Made by a program: the position numbers and the translations under genes
The notes under the pieces: model-generated
The model's input: only the letters and a program-made list of their open reading frames with translations
Databases searched by the model: none
What the model was told of the DNA's origin: nothing
DNA from: VFJL01 sp043721435
GTDB taxonomy: Bacteria > Pseudomonadota > Gammaproteobacteria > Burkholderiales > Nitrosomonadaceae
DNA: 15,319 bases
NCBI GenBank assembly: GCA_043721435.1
Contig: JAYSQR010000093.1
Coordinates: forward strand, 1-15,319
Reading direction: 5' to 3'
Shown: positions 7,300 through 15,296 of the stretch, piece after piece
Layout: each line of letters starts with the position of its first letter
How positions within the stretch are numbered: position 1 is the stretch's first letter

Positions 7300-7581
7300 T
7301 TGAATACAATCGAACTAATCAGGCAGAAGCTTGCCACCCTTGATCCGGAAAAGATTGAAATTCTGGACGAGAGCGCCCGGCACGCGGGACATGAGGGTGC
7401 CAAAAGCGGTGGCGGGCATTACTTCCTTACCATCGTCTCATCCAAGTTTTCCGGACTATCGGCCATGGCCAGGCATCGTTTGGTCTACGCTGCATTGGGG
7501 GAGATGATGCGCAAGGATATTCACGCACTCAGCGTAAAGGCGTATACTCTCGAAGAGGTTTTATCCGATTCAATCCAGTGA
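7300..7581 (+). CDS. BolA family protein with TTG start
   Basis: A 93-residue BolA-fold protein. Visible family features are the HYFLTIVSSKFSGLSAMARH stretch (about residues 40-59), which matches the nucleic-acid-like helix-turn region, and the final IHALSVKAYTLEE. BolA proteins work with monothiol glutaredoxins in iron-sulfur cluster handling, and some act as transcription regulators. The preceding YciI stop codon TAA (7282-7284) is in the same frame, so initiation must lie after it; the first usable codon is the TTG at 7300. The ribosome site is weak, which suggests coupling to YciI translation. The frame closes 12 bases before the parvulin gene. Confidence 0.9.
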   Translation: MNTIELIRQKLATLDPEKIEILDESARHAGHEGAKSGGGHYFLTIVSSKFSGLSAMARHRLVYAALGEMMRKDIHALSVKAYTLEEVLSDSIQ

Positions 7582-7593
7582 CGAGGGAGCTTT

Positions 7594-8391
7594 ATGCAAC
7601 TTATAAAATTTTCGCAATTAATTGCGATCGGCATTTCCGGCTTGATCGCCGTGACCACCGCCCAGGCTCAACCCGCAGTACCTATGGCCAAAGTGAACGG
7701 GGTGGCAATTCCGCAGTCGCGTCTTGATTTTATTATGAAAGCTCGCGCCACCCAAGGTCAGCCGGACACCCCTGAGGTCAGGAGAGCTTTGCGTGATGAT
7801 CTTATCGCCGAGGAAGTGATCGCCCAGGAAGCATTGAGAAAAGGGCTGGACAAGGACCCTGAAATCATAGCTCAACTGGAGATTGCCCGTCAGACAGCCT
7901 TGGTCCGGGCATATCAGATCGACTACATAAAAACCCATCCGGTCAGTGACGAAACCATGCGCAAAGAATATGATGCGCTGAAAGCGCAGATGGGTGACAA
8001 GGAATACAAAGCACGCCACGTTCTGGTTGCGACCGAGGCAGAAGCCAAGAGTATTATCGCCAGCATCAAGAAAGGCGCCAAGCTCGACAAGATTGCCCAG
8101 GAAAAATCCACGGATACCGGCAGCAAGAGCAAGGGGGGTGAGCTCGAGTGGAGTCCCGCTGGAAATTATGTCGCACCCTTCGCTGAAGCCCTAACCAGGC
8201 TGAACAAAGGTCAACTCACCGAGCAGCCGGTGCAAACACCTTTTGGCTGGCACGTGATTCGACTGGACGACGTGCGTCCGCTAAAAATTCCGCCGTTTGA
8301 AGAAATCAAGAACAATCTGACGCAACGTGTGTTGCAGCGACAGTTTGAAGGTGCCGTCAACGAGTTGCGCGCCAAAGCCAAGGTCGAATAA
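7594..8391 (+). CDS. Secreted parvulin-type peptidyl-prolyl cis-trans isomerase
   Basis: A 265-residue periplasmic folding factor. The signal peptide ends in TAQAQ with likely cleavage after Ala25. An N-terminal SurA-like helical chaperone region follows (about 35-115), then a PpiC-type parvulin domain (about 136-228) with the hallmark KARHVLV and TPFGWHVIRLDD. The C-terminal helix (about 234-262) completes the chaperone part, as in PrsA- or Cbf2-like proteins. It should assist folding of exported and outer-membrane proteins. GAGGGAG is a good ribosome site. It is the last gene of the yciB operon, and a strong terminator follows. Confidence 0.93.
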   Translation: MQLIKFSQLIAIGISGLIAVTTAQAQPAVPMAKVNGVAIPQSRLDFIMKARATQGQPDTPEVRRALRDDLIAEEVIAQEALRKGLDKDPEIIAQLEIARQTALVRAYQIDYIKTHPVSDETMRKEYDALKAQMGDKEYKARHVLVATEAEAKSIIASIKKGAKLDKIAQEKSTDTGSKSKGGELEWSPAGNYVAPFAEALTRLNKGQLTEQPVQTPFGWHVIRLDDVRPLKIPPFEEIKNNLTQRVLQRQFEGAVNELRAKAKVE

Positions 8392-8422
8392 TCTCCGCAT
8401 CTGTTGCGTAAATTGCTCGACT

Positions 8423-8452
8423 AAAAAGGGCGGTCAAATGACCGCCCTTTTT
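8423..8452. terminator. Bidirectional intrinsic terminator
   Basis: An eight-base-pair GC-rich stem (GGGCGGTC at 8428-8435 with GACCGCCC at 8440-8447) with an AAAT loop is flanked by AAAAA on the left and TTTTT on the right. It therefore works in both directions, ending the yciB-parvulin operon and the convergent alr transcript, whose stop is at 8456. Confidence 0.95.
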
Positions 8453-8455
8453 ATT

Positions 8456-9529
8456 TTACGTTACTACCTGCATGCGCGGCGCCAGAGCGCACAGCAGTTC
8501 ATAGCTGATCGTGCCCGCCGACTGCGCCACCTCATCTACCGGCATTCCCTCTCCCCAGAGTATTACCGGACTACCCACACCAGCACTCTCGATTCCGCTC
8601 AAGTCCACGTGCAGCATATCCATGGACACACGTCCGAGGACGCGGCTGCGCCTGCCGTTCACCAGCACCGGTGTGCCGGTAGGTGCATGACGCGGATAGC
8701 CGTCGGCATAACCACCTGCGACGATGCCAACCTGCATCGTCCGGTCGGCACGAAAAACGTGGCCATAGCCGACCGCGTCCCCTGCTTTGAGGTTCTGCAC
8801 CGCAATGATTTTGCTGGATACCGTCATTACCGGGCGCAGACCCAGTTCAGCGGCAGTCTTGTCGGCAAATGGCGAAGCGCCATAGAGCATGATGCCAGGG
8901 CGTACCCAATCGGCATGTGTCTCAGGGTATTGCAAAATCGCTGCAGAATTTGCCAGCGAGCACGGTAAATTTCGTCCGGCGGCGACAGCGTTGAAACGCT
9001 GCAATTGCGCGCTGACACTATCCTCGCCAGCGGGCTCATCGGCGCGGGCAAAATGGGTCATCAATGTGATCTGGCCAACGGCGGGACTGGTTTTCAGGAC
9101 TTCCAGCGCGGCAGGAAACTGCTCAGGCACAAATCCCAAGCGGTTCATGCCGGTGTTAAGCTTCAGAAACACATCCAGACCACCGCGCCGCTTAAAAGCA
9201 GATAACATGGCCAACTGCTCGCTGTGGTGAATCACGGCGCTCAAGTGATATTGCTCGATCAGTGCCAATTCCTCTGTGGAAAAAAAACCTTCAACCAACA
9301 GTATGGGCTGGCGGTAGCCTGCATCCCGCAGGCGTATCGCAGCATCCAGTTCCAGCAGCGCAAATCCGTCCGCGCTCTTGAGCGCACTGGCAGCACGCAG
9401 CAATCCGTGACCGTAGGCATCGGCCTTGATTACTGCCATTACGCGTGCGCGCGGCGCATGGCGGCGAACTACGGACAGATTTTGTTCGAGTGCGGAAAGA
9501 TCGATCAGGGCTTGAATGGGACGAGGCAT
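8456..9529 (-). CDS. alr: Alanine racemase
   Basis: A 357-residue fold type III PLP enzyme that interconverts L- and D-alanine for peptidoglycan. The PLP lysine is Lys35 in AVIKADAYGHG, and the second catalytic residue is Tyr255 in VGYGHVF. Other family marks are LNTGMNRLGF, MTHFARAD, RPGIMLYGASPF, GYADGYPR and GRVSMDM. Length and motifs are normal. It starts with ATG and has no strong ribosome site. Whether it is the biosynthetic alr or catabolic dadX paralogue cannot be told; no D-amino acid dehydrogenase lies beside it, which favours alr. It is divergent from lplT. Confidence 0.97.
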   Translation of the reverse strand: MPRPIQALIDLSALEQNLSVVRRHAPRARVMAVIKADAYGHGLLRAASALKSADGFALLELDAAIRLRDAGYRQPILLVEGFFSTEELALIEQYHLSAVIHHSEQLAMLSAFKRRGGLDVFLKLNTGMNRLGFVPEQFPAALEVLKTSPAVGQITLMTHFARADEPAGEDSVSAQLQRFNAVAAGRNLPCSLANSAAILQYPETHADWVRPGIMLYGASPFADKTAAELGLRPVMTVSSKIIAVQNLKAGDAVGYGHVFRADRTMQVGIVAGGYADGYPRHAPTGTPVLVNGRRSRVLGRVSMDMLHVDLSGIESAGVGSPVILWGEGMPVDEVAQSAGTISYELLCALAPRMQVVT

Positions 9530-9799
9530 TTGTTTGATTTTTAGCAGGGTGTCATTGCGGAATTGCTACGCCACAGCTCTCTGCATGGTGTCAGTAGAGA
9601 GACTGGCAGGCCATTCAATCACAAATCCTGTCATCAGGATAGTTTCTGCCGGGAGTTTCATCATTGGCTGACGGATCAAAGCCGTTACAGTTAGTCGCCA
9701 CAGCGGTTTCATGGTATAAAACCCGCTGCTCAAAAACAGGTGTGGATCGCCATTATATAATCCAACGCCTGATAACGAGAAAATTTCCGGAGGAATAGT
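9530..9799. other. Divergent alr-lplT intergenic region with several small hairpins
   Basis: No gene is seen. Four small inverted repeats follow one another: CTCTCT/AGAGAG (9577-9601), ATCCTG/CAGGAT with a four-base loop (9625-9640), CTGACGG with CCGTTACAG (9668-9690, two-base bulge) and CAGCGGTTT with AAACCCGCTG (9701-9728, one-base bulge). None is followed by a T-run. The region must hold promoters for both genes. Confidence 0.45.
9756..9761 (+). promoter_or_regulatory. Candidate -10 element of lplT
   Basis: A perfect TATAAT lies 39 bases before the lplT start codon. The six bases 17 upstream (AAAACA) are a poor -35, so this is a candidate only. Confidence 0.4.
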
Positions 9800-11074
9800 T
9801 TGAAACGCGGGTTCTATACCATCATGGCGGCGCAGTTTTTTTCATCGCTGGCAGACAATGCGTTGTTGGTTATTGCCATCGCGCTGCTGATAGACCTGTA
9901 TGCCCCCGCTTATCTCACCCCCATGCTCAAGTTTGTGTTCGTGTTGTTCTACGTGATTCTTGCCCCTTTCGTCGGCGCTCTCGCCGACTCCATGCCCAAG
10001 TGGCGGGTGATGTTCATCAGCAACACCATCAAGATCGTGGGCTGCAGCTTGCTATTTCTTGCCGCGAACCAGTATTTTGCCCTCGCCGCCTACGCTGTCG
10101 TGGGACTGGGTGCCGCCGCTTACTCTCCAGCCAAATACGGCATACTTACCGAACTGCTGCCGCCGGATAAACTGGTCATTGCCAACGGCTGGATCGAGGG
10201 ACTGACCGTGGCCTCCATCGTGCTTGGCACGGTACTGGGCGGGGTGCTGATTACACCTGCGGTCTCTGCCATATTTCTGGCGTTCGATTTTCCCTTCATC
10301 GATACCGGCGTGGATACCGTGACGGAAGCAGGTATCCTGCTTATCGCCACGTTTTACGGCATCGCCGCCACTTTTAACCTGTACATTCCCAACACCGGGG
10401 TTGATCACCGCATACTCAGCAAAAACCCGATATTCCTGATACACGAGTTCGGGCATTGCTTGAAGCTGCTATGGACCGACAAGCTCGGACAGATCTCGCT
10501 CGCCGTAACAACATTGTTCTGGGGAGCAGGTGCGACTCTGCAATTTATCGTGCTGAAATGGGCCGAAGCGGCGCTCGATTTTCCGCTCAGCAAAGCCGCG
10601 CAATTGCAGGGGGTGGTTGCTCTCGGTATTGCAGTAGGCGCGGTCATGGCGGCACGTTTGGTTTCACTGCGGCAATCGGTGAATGTGATTCCACTTGGTA
10701 TCGCCATGGGCATTGTGGTGATGGCCATGATCGTAGTACGCGACCTGTGGGTCGCAATCGGATTACTCATGCTGATCGGCGGGCTGGCGGGATTCTTCGT
10801 GGTACCGATGAATGCCCTGTTGCAACATCGCGGCCATATCCTGATGGGTGCGGGTCACTCTATTGCAGTACAGAATTTCAACGAGAATCTGAGCATACTT
10901 ACCATGCTGGCGCTGTATGCCGTGCTGGTGAGTCTCGATGTGCACGTTAACACCGTCATCATTCTGTTTGGTTTGTTTGTGGCGGTAATCATGACACTGA
11001 TACGCAAATGGCACTTGCTCAACCAGAGCAAGGAAGACTCATTGCATCTAATCGGGGCGCACAAGGGGCATTAA
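9800..11074 (+). CDS. lplT: Lysophospholipid transporter LplT (MFS)
   Basis: A 424-residue major-facilitator protein with about 12 hydrophobic helices. It begins KRGFYTIMAAQFFSSLADNA after the initiator, which is the recognisable LplT start, and carries the ADSMPKWRVMF loop between early helices and the YSPAKYGILTELLPP motif. LplT flips lysophospholipids back across the inner membrane for reacylation. The start is TTG, strongly supported by GGAGGA six bases upstream. Unlike Enterobacteria, no acyltransferase gene (aas) follows directly, so reacylation must be encoded elsewhere. It converges on the TPM gene with only eight bases between the stop codons and no terminator between them. Confidence 0.95.
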   Translation: MKRGFYTIMAAQFFSSLADNALLVIAIALLIDLYAPAYLTPMLKFVFVLFYVILAPFVGALADSMPKWRVMFISNTIKIVGCSLLFLAANQYFALAAYAVVGLGAAAYSPAKYGILTELLPPDKLVIANGWIEGLTVASIVLGTVLGGVLITPAVSAIFLAFDFPFIDTGVDTVTEAGILLIATFYGIAATFNLYIPNTGVDHRILSKNPIFLIHEFGHCLKLLWTDKLGQISLAVTTLFWGAGATLQFIVLKWAEAALDFPLSKAAQLQGVVALGIAVGAVMAARLVSLRQSVNVIPLGIAMGIVVMAMIVVRDLWVAIGLLMLIGGLAGFFVVPMNALLQHRGHILMGAGHSIAVQNFNENLSILTMLALYAVLVSLDVHVNTVIILFGLFVAVIMTLIRKWHLLNQSKEDSLHLIGAHKGH

Positions 11075-11082
11075 GAGCCGCG

Positions 11083-11583
11083 CTATAGAATCACCGGCTT
11101 GTCGGCAAGTTCATTCTCTCCACCCTGCCGCTCTGTCGGGAAATGCGCTTGCAAATGCGCGCTGATGGCGCCGATGCCCGTAATCACCCCCGCCTCGAAT
11201 CGCCCCTGTCGAAAAGCGGTTTCCATTGCGCGGCAGATTTCCTCCCATTCCTCGCTGCCAACCTTGGTGTGAATTCCGCGGTCAGCGACAATTTCCACGT
11301 TGCGGTCGGCCAGCAGTAAATAAATCAATACCCCGTTGTTGCACTCGGTATCCCACACCCGCAGTTGGGAAAACACTTCTATCGACCGCTGCCGCGCTGA
11401 CTGGTTTCCAAGCAGCGGCAATATATGCAATGCTGCTTCCACCGCAAAGCGGATTTCACCGTCGTGACTTGCTTCTGACTGTTTGATGGCTTGTTCGATG
11501 GCCCTCAGGGAAGTAGCGGGAAACGCGCGCCGTAGCGTCAGTCGACCGGTGAAGAGATGCCGCAGTACGCGCGTGAAATTCAC
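11083..11583 (-). CDS. Small cytosolic TPM-domain protein
   Basis: A 166-residue protein with a TPM (TLP18.3/Psb32/MOLO-1) domain in its central and C-terminal parts. The pattern NGVLIYLLLADRNVEIVADR and the later GRFEAGVITGIGAISAHL are characteristic. It lacks a signal peptide and the membrane tail of its neighbour, so it should be cytosolic. Start is a GTG that directly follows the TAA of the upstream gene with no gap; the GGGGAGA ribosome site lies inside that gene, implying translational coupling. It is the third gene of the lemA operon, an arrangement often seen in Proteobacteria. The function is not established. Confidence 0.88.
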   Translation of the reverse strand: MNFTRVLRHLFTGRLTLRRAFPATSLRAIEQAIKQSEASHDGEIRFAVEAALHILPLLGNQSARQRSIEVFSQLRVWDTECNNGVLIYLLLADRNVEIVADRGIHTKVGSEEWEEICRAMETAFRQGRFEAGVITGIGAISAHLQAHFPTERQGGENELADKPVIL

Positions 11584-12459
11584 TTACCATCTCCCCGATG
11601 CGCCGCCACCACCAAAACCGCCACCGCCGCCACCGAAACCACCACCCCCGCCAAAGCCGCCGCCAGACCAGTCACCACGCCCACCCCGGTAAATTCCGCT
11701 GCCTGCGTTGCCGAACAGGCTCAAGAAAAATATGAGCAGCGCAATGAATAGCGCAACGATCAGCGAGGAAAAAACCAGCCAACCGATGAGCCCCGCCACC
11801 GTACTCATTACCGTGGCGCCGATGAGGCGTCCGAACATGGACTGCAATATCTTACCGAACACGATGAGCCCGATGAGTATGGGAATCATATTTTCCAGGA
11901 CGGCATCCGTTCCGCTAGCGGGGCTGGCGCCAGACATGGAGTGGGGCGGCGGTAGCGGCTCCCCTTCGATCACACCCAGAATACGCTCGATCCCCGCGAC
12001 AATGCCGCCAGCAAAATCTCCCTGCCGAAATTCGGGCACAATTATTTCTTCGACAATCCGCTTTGCCATGGCATCCGGCAGTGCGCCTTCGAGACCATAG
12101 CCCACTTCTATGCGCAGCGTCCTATCGTTCTTTGCGACCAGCAGCAATGCACCGTCATCCACCCCCTTGCGCCCCAGTTTCCATGCCTCGGCAACGCGAA
12201 TCGAATATTGTTCGATGGTTTCTGGCTGGGTAGTGGGGACGATCAGCACCGCCACCTGGCTACCTTTTTTCGCCTCAAATGCCGCCAATTTCTGCTCTAG
12301 TTGTGCGGCTACACCAACGGGAAGTGTCCCGGTCAGGTCGGTGATACGAGATTTAAGCGGCGGAACCGCCACATCTGCCCCGGCTAATGGAGCAGAAAGC
12401 AGCAGTGCAGCCAACATCAGGGTTTTTACCCAGACTTGAATCAGCCTAGTGGAAGTCAT
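11584..12459 (-). CDS. Secreted or membrane TPM-domain protein, YgcG-like, with glycine-rich tail
   Basis: A 291-residue protein. A signal peptide covers about residues 1-28 (cleavage near PLAGA). The TPM domain follows (about 34-165) with DLTGTLP, KGVDDGALLLVAKNDRTLRIEVGYG and the LPDAMAKRI motif. Two hydrophobic segments lie at about 187-203 and 215-248. The tail (259-287) is nearly all glycine with periodic phenylalanine. This architecture is the usual one for YgcG-type proteins encoded with LemA; a role in membrane protein quality control or envelope stress has been suggested for the pair but is unproved. The stop codon abuts the start of the next TPM gene. Confidence 0.92.
   Translation of the reverse strand: MTSTRLIQVWVKTLMLAALLLSAPLAGADVAVPPLKSRITDLTGTLPVGVAAQLEQKLAAFEAKKGSQVAVLIVPTTQPETIEQYSIRVAEAWKLGRKGVDDGALLLVAKNDRTLRIEVGYGLEGALPDAMAKRIVEEIIVPEFRQGDFAGGIVAGIERILGVIEGEPLPPPHSMSGASPASGTDAVLENMIPILIGLIVFGKILQSMFGRLIGATVMSTVAGLIGWLVFSSLIVALFIALLIFFLSLFGNAGSGIYRGGRGDWSGGGFGGGGGFGGGGGGFGGGGASGRW
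11599..11685 (-). repeat. Glycine-codon low-complexity repeat at the end of the YgcG-like gene
   Basis: Imperfect repeats of a phenylalanine codon followed by several glycine codons encode residues 259-287. Such simple repeats are prone to length change by slippage, so the tail length may vary between strains. Confidence 0.7.
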
Positions 12460-12511
12460 ACAGCCACGGTCCCCGGGGAAACCGACCGGAGCAGCGTTTG
12501 AGAAAACACCT

Positions 12512-13117
12512 TTATTTTCCCGCTGCCGGTGCGCTGAAATCGACCTTCGGTGCAGTGGAAATTTCTTTCTCGTTCTCCACCGCGAGGCTGGGTTTCACCT
12601 GGAAGCTGAATACCATTGCAGTAAGATTGCTGGGGAAGGAGCGCACCACCACGTTGTATTCCTGCACCGCCTTGATGTAGCGGTTGCGGGCCACAGTGAT
12701 ACGGTTCTCGGTACCTTCCAGTTGCGCCTGCAGTTCACGAAAATTGGCATCCGACTTGAGCTGCGGATAATTTTCCACTACCACCAACAGACGCGACAGC
12801 GCACCCGACAACTCTCCCTGGGCACTCTGGAACTTGGCGAATGCCTCTGGATCGTTGATCAGCTCGGGCGTCGCCTGAATGCCACCCACCCTGGAGCGGG
12901 CGTTGGTCACCCCCAGCAGCACATCTTTTTCCTGCGCAGCAAAACCTTTCACCACATTTACCAGGTTGGGGACCAGATCGGTACGGCGCTGGTACTGGTT
13001 CAGAACCTCCGCCCAGCTCGCCTTGATCTGCTCGTCAGTAGATTGCAGGGTGTTGTAGCCACAGCCGCTCAAAGCAAGGGTAAGCAGCAATGTCAGGGAC
13101 AACAGCAGATTACGCAT
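12512..13117 (-). CDS. lemA: LemA family lipoprotein
   Basis: A 201-residue protein with a lipoprotein signal ending LALSGC (Cys19 is the probable lipidated residue). The LemA pattern is clear: YNTLQSTDEQIKASWAEVLN, RRTDLVPNLVNVVKGFA, YPQLKSDANFRELQAQLEGT and ENRITVARNRYIKAVQEYN. The protein is mainly long helices and would sit on the periplasmic side of a membrane. AGGAGAG is a strong ribosome site. It heads a three-gene operon with two TPM-domain proteins, with 52 bases to the next gene. No other function is evident. Confidence 0.94.
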   Translation of the reverse strand: MRNLLLSLTLLLTLALSGCGYNTLQSTDEQIKASWAEVLNQYQRRTDLVPNLVNVVKGFAAQEKDVLLGVTNARSRVGGIQATPELINDPEAFAKFQSAQGELSGALSRLLVVVENYPQLKSDANFRELQAQLEGTENRITVARNRYIKAVQEYNVVVRSFPSNLTAMVFSFQVKPSLAVENEKEISTAPKVDFSAPAAGK

Positions 13118-13169
13118 GGATCTCTCCTGGAAAAATATGGTGCAGGATAAATGGGGGCTAAATCACCGA

Positions 13170-13871
13170 TTACAACAGCGTCTGCATCGTGTTTCTGGCA
13201 AAACACAAATCCTCCCAGGCCTTGGCTTTGTCGGCCAATGTGCGCAGCAGATAAGCCGGATGATAGGTGACGATCAAAGGAATGCCGGAGTGCTCATGCA
13301 ACTTGCCGCGCAGGCTGGCAACCGTGGCATCGGTGTGCAAGAGATTCTGCGCAGCGACTTTTCCGAGCGCGATGATAAGTTTGGGCTGAATCAATTCAAT
13401 TTGCCGTGCTAGGTAAGGCGCGCACTGTTGCGCCTCAGCAGGCTCCGGGTTGCGGTTGCCGGGCGGACGGCATTTGACGATATTGGCGATATAGACATTG
13501 CGGCTGCGCTGCAGACTGATTGCTGCCAACATGTTGTCCAGCAGCTTGCCGGCTTGACCGACGAAGGGCTCGCCGCTGGCGTCCTCCTCAGCGCCCGGAC
13601 CCTCGCCCACCCACAGCCAGTCAGCGTTCTCGTCGCCCACACCAAATACCGTGCGGGTGCGAGCTTGATGCAGTGGGCAGGCGGTGCAGTCTGCCACGCT
13701 GGTCTTGAGCTGAGTCCAGTCCATGCGCAGAATCTGCGCACGCCTGGCGTCCGTGGCACTGGTCTGGTAACTGGAAGTCACTGCGGTATCCGTGTCATGC
13801 CGGGCAACCCGGCTGTGCCACAGCGGCGTCAGACCCAGTTCCTCGAGTATTTCTTCACGCCTAGTGTTCAT
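13170..13871 (-). CDS. Uracil-DNA glycosylase, family 4 (iron-sulfur)
   Basis: A 233-residue DNA repair enzyme that removes uracil from DNA. Motif A is GEGPGAEED at 89-97, followed by GEPFVGQAGKLLD (100-112). The second motif HPAYLLR begins at His204. The four cluster cysteines are Cys62 and Cys65 in DCTACPLH and Cys134 and Cys150 in CRPPGNRNPEPAEAQQC. The N-terminal 50 residues precede the core and resemble the extension seen in betaproteobacterial versions. Start ATG without strong ribosome site. It follows rimI by 19 bases in the tsaB-rimI-udg operon. Confidence 0.95.
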   Translation of the reverse strand: MNTRREEILEELGLTPLWHSRVARHDTDTAVTSSYQTSATDARRAQILRMDWTQLKTSVADCTACPLHQARTRTVFGVGDENADWLWVGEGPGAEEDASGEPFVGQAGKLLDNMLAAISLQRSRNVYIANIVKCRPPGNRNPEPAEAQQCAPYLARQIELIQPKLIIALGKVAAQNLLHTDATVASLRGKLHEHSGIPLIVTYHPAYLLRTLADKAKAWEDLCFARNTMQTLL

Positions 13872-13890
13872 GGCAGGTTCACGGCAGCAT

Positions 13891-14352
13891 TCACAGCGTC
13901 AGCTCCATAATCAATGAATCCTCGCGTCCGCCCATCGCGGGATAATAATCCTTGCGTCTGGCGATATGCCTGAACCCTATCCGTTCATACAGCCGGGCAG
14001 CGGCCTGGTTGGATGCGCGCACATCCAGAAACATCGATTGCGCATGGTGTTCTCTGGCGATACGAATAAACTGCTGCAGTAGTTTTTCGCCCCAGCCCTG
14101 CCGTTGCCATCCGGCGGCAATACTGAGAGTAAGCAGATGAGCTTCATCTGCTCCGATCGTCATCACGCCGTAGCCGAAAATATGACCCGCCTGCTCCAGT
14201 ACCCGGCAATGATAGCCAGAGTCGAGCGAATCACTGAAGTTGCCACGTGTCCAGGGAAAGAGAAAAACCTCGCGTTCAACAGCTACCACCGCATCCAGGT
14301 CTGCCGGAAGCATGCGCCTGATTTGCGGGGTTTCCTGCCACTGGGCACTCAT
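13891..14352 (-). CDS. rimI: Ribosomal protein S18 alanine N-acetyltransferase, GNAT family
   Basis: A 153-residue GNAT acetyltransferase. Recognisable are FPWTRGNFSDSL near residue 32, the acetyl-CoA binding loop around WQRQGWGEKLL, and NQAAARLYERIGF leading to RRKDYYP, the usual RimI C-terminal signature. RimI acetylates the N-terminal alanine of ribosomal protein S18. The start overlaps the end of tsaB by four bases (ATGA), the common tsaB-rimI arrangement. Confidence 0.95.
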   Translation of the reverse strand: MSAQWQETPQIRRMLPADLDAVVAVEREVFLFPWTRGNFSDSLDSGYHCRVLEQAGHIFGYGVMTIGADEAHLLTLSIAAGWQRQGWGEKLLQQFIRIAREHHAQSMFLDVRASNQAAARLYERIGFRHIARRKDYYPAMGGREDSLIMELTL

Positions 14353-15020
14353 CGTTCAGCTTCCTTCAGCGCCACCTTGTTGCGGATATAAAGCGGTGCG
14401 GCATCGGCGGGATCAATGCCCACCCCCCCTGCAAATCCGGGCGCTGCCAGTTGCGCCATCTCCCGCGCACGCGGACTGAGGTTGTCGATGATACGTCCGA
14501 TGCACCCATGATAGCGACTGCGCAAGGCTTCGTCATACTTGGCAAAACCGCTGCCGCAACCAGTCCAACCATCCCCTGACAGCAACGGCGCCTGCTGTGG
14601 TGGGCAGAGCGAGGGCTCACTCACTACTTGCCAGCCATCTGCCGATTTGGTGTAAGCGGCATGATAAATCTCGCCCATGCGGGCGTCGAGCACGGCAATC
14701 ACGCTGTCGCTCCCGGTTTGCTGCGCCAATGCTTCCAGCGTACCTATGCCCATGACTGGCAAGTTCGCGCCGAAAGCCAGTCCCTGTGCCACTCCACAAG
14801 CAATGCGCAGACCGGTGAATGATCCCGGACCGGCACCAAAAGCAATACCGTCCAGTTGCGCCAGCGCCAACCCGGCTTCTTCCAGCATTTCCTGCAGCAG
14901 CGGCAGAACCAGTTCGGAATGCCGTTGCCCGGCAAGTACTTCCCGGCTCAGTATCTCGCCGTCGAGCCAGAGCGCAAGGGAACAGTACTCGGTAGAAGTA
15001 TCGAGAGCGAGGATTTTCAA
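14349..15020 (-). CDS. tsaB: tRNA threonylcarbamoyladenosine biosynthesis protein TsaB
   Basis: A 223-residue protein of the ASKHA fold. It begins with KILALDTSTEYCSLALW and contains the RHSELVLPLL, GAGPGSFTGLRIA and IAVLDARMGEIYHA blocks of TsaB (YeaZ). With TsaD and TsaE it makes the t6A modification of tRNAs reading ANN codons. The start is TTG; an in-frame TAA lies upstream and no ATG occurs between, so this is the only plausible start except for a shortened protein. No good ribosome site is seen. It is the first gene of the operon. Confidence 0.96.
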   Translation of the reverse strand: MKILALDTSTEYCSLALWLDGEILSREVLAGQRHSELVLPLLQEMLEEAGLALAQLDGIAFGAGPGSFTGLRIACGVAQGLAFGANLPVMGIGTLEALAQQTGSDSVIAVLDARMGEIYHAAYTKSADGWQVVSEPSLCPPQQAPLLSGDGWTGCGSGFAKYDEALRSRYHGCIGRIIDNLSPRAREMAQLAAPGFAGGVGIDPADAAPLYIRNKVALKEAER

Positions 15021-15091
15021 AGCGGCAGGTTTAACCCAGATAATCCATTAGGCGGCTCTCCGAGCCTACGCGGTGAAACACAGTTACTGGA

Positions 15092-15097
15092 ATTATA
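15092..15097 (-). promoter_or_regulatory. Candidate -10 element of the tsaB operon
   Basis: A perfect TATAAT on the minus strand lies about 72 bases before the tsaB start codon. A matching -35 at the usual distance is not recognisable. A five-base-pair palindrome (GGCTC/GAGCC, 15054-15066) would fall within the leader. Confidence 0.35.
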
Positions 15098-15218
15098 CTT
15101 TCGCTGGCAGCCCGCTGTTTGTAAAACTCGCGCGCAATGTTATGCTGGCAATGGAACTGTCCGGTTTTCACTCTCATCACTTCTTCATCTCATGGAGGCA
15201 TTATATGAGCATCACGTG

Positions 15219-15230
15219 GATACTAGTATC
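15219..15230. promoter_or_regulatory. Perfect 12-base palindrome, candidate operator
   Basis: GATACTAGTATC is a perfect palindrome about 28 bases upstream of a TATACT element (15258-15263) and 67 bases before the start of the last gene. Its position suits a regulator binding site, but a single copy cannot prove this. Confidence 0.3.
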
Positions 15231-15257
15231 TAAACACATAAATAACGAATCATATAT

Positions 15258-15263
15258 TATACT
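15258..15263 (+). promoter_or_regulatory. Candidate -10 element for the gene entering at the right edge
   Basis: TATACT in an AT-rich stretch, 33 bases before the ATG at 15297. No good -35 is seen. Confidence 0.3.
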
Positions 15264-15296
15264 GTCGCATACCCACCCCATGATGAGGAGCCTGCC

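Noticed and set aside
11483..11751. Proline-rich plus-strand frames opposite the TPM genes
   Set aside because: The proline runs are the antisense reading of the glycine-codon repeats of the YgcG-like gene.
12449..13150. A 233-residue plus-strand frame opposite lemA
   Set aside because: It is an antisense shadow; lemA on the other strand has clear family motifs, lipobox and ribosome site.
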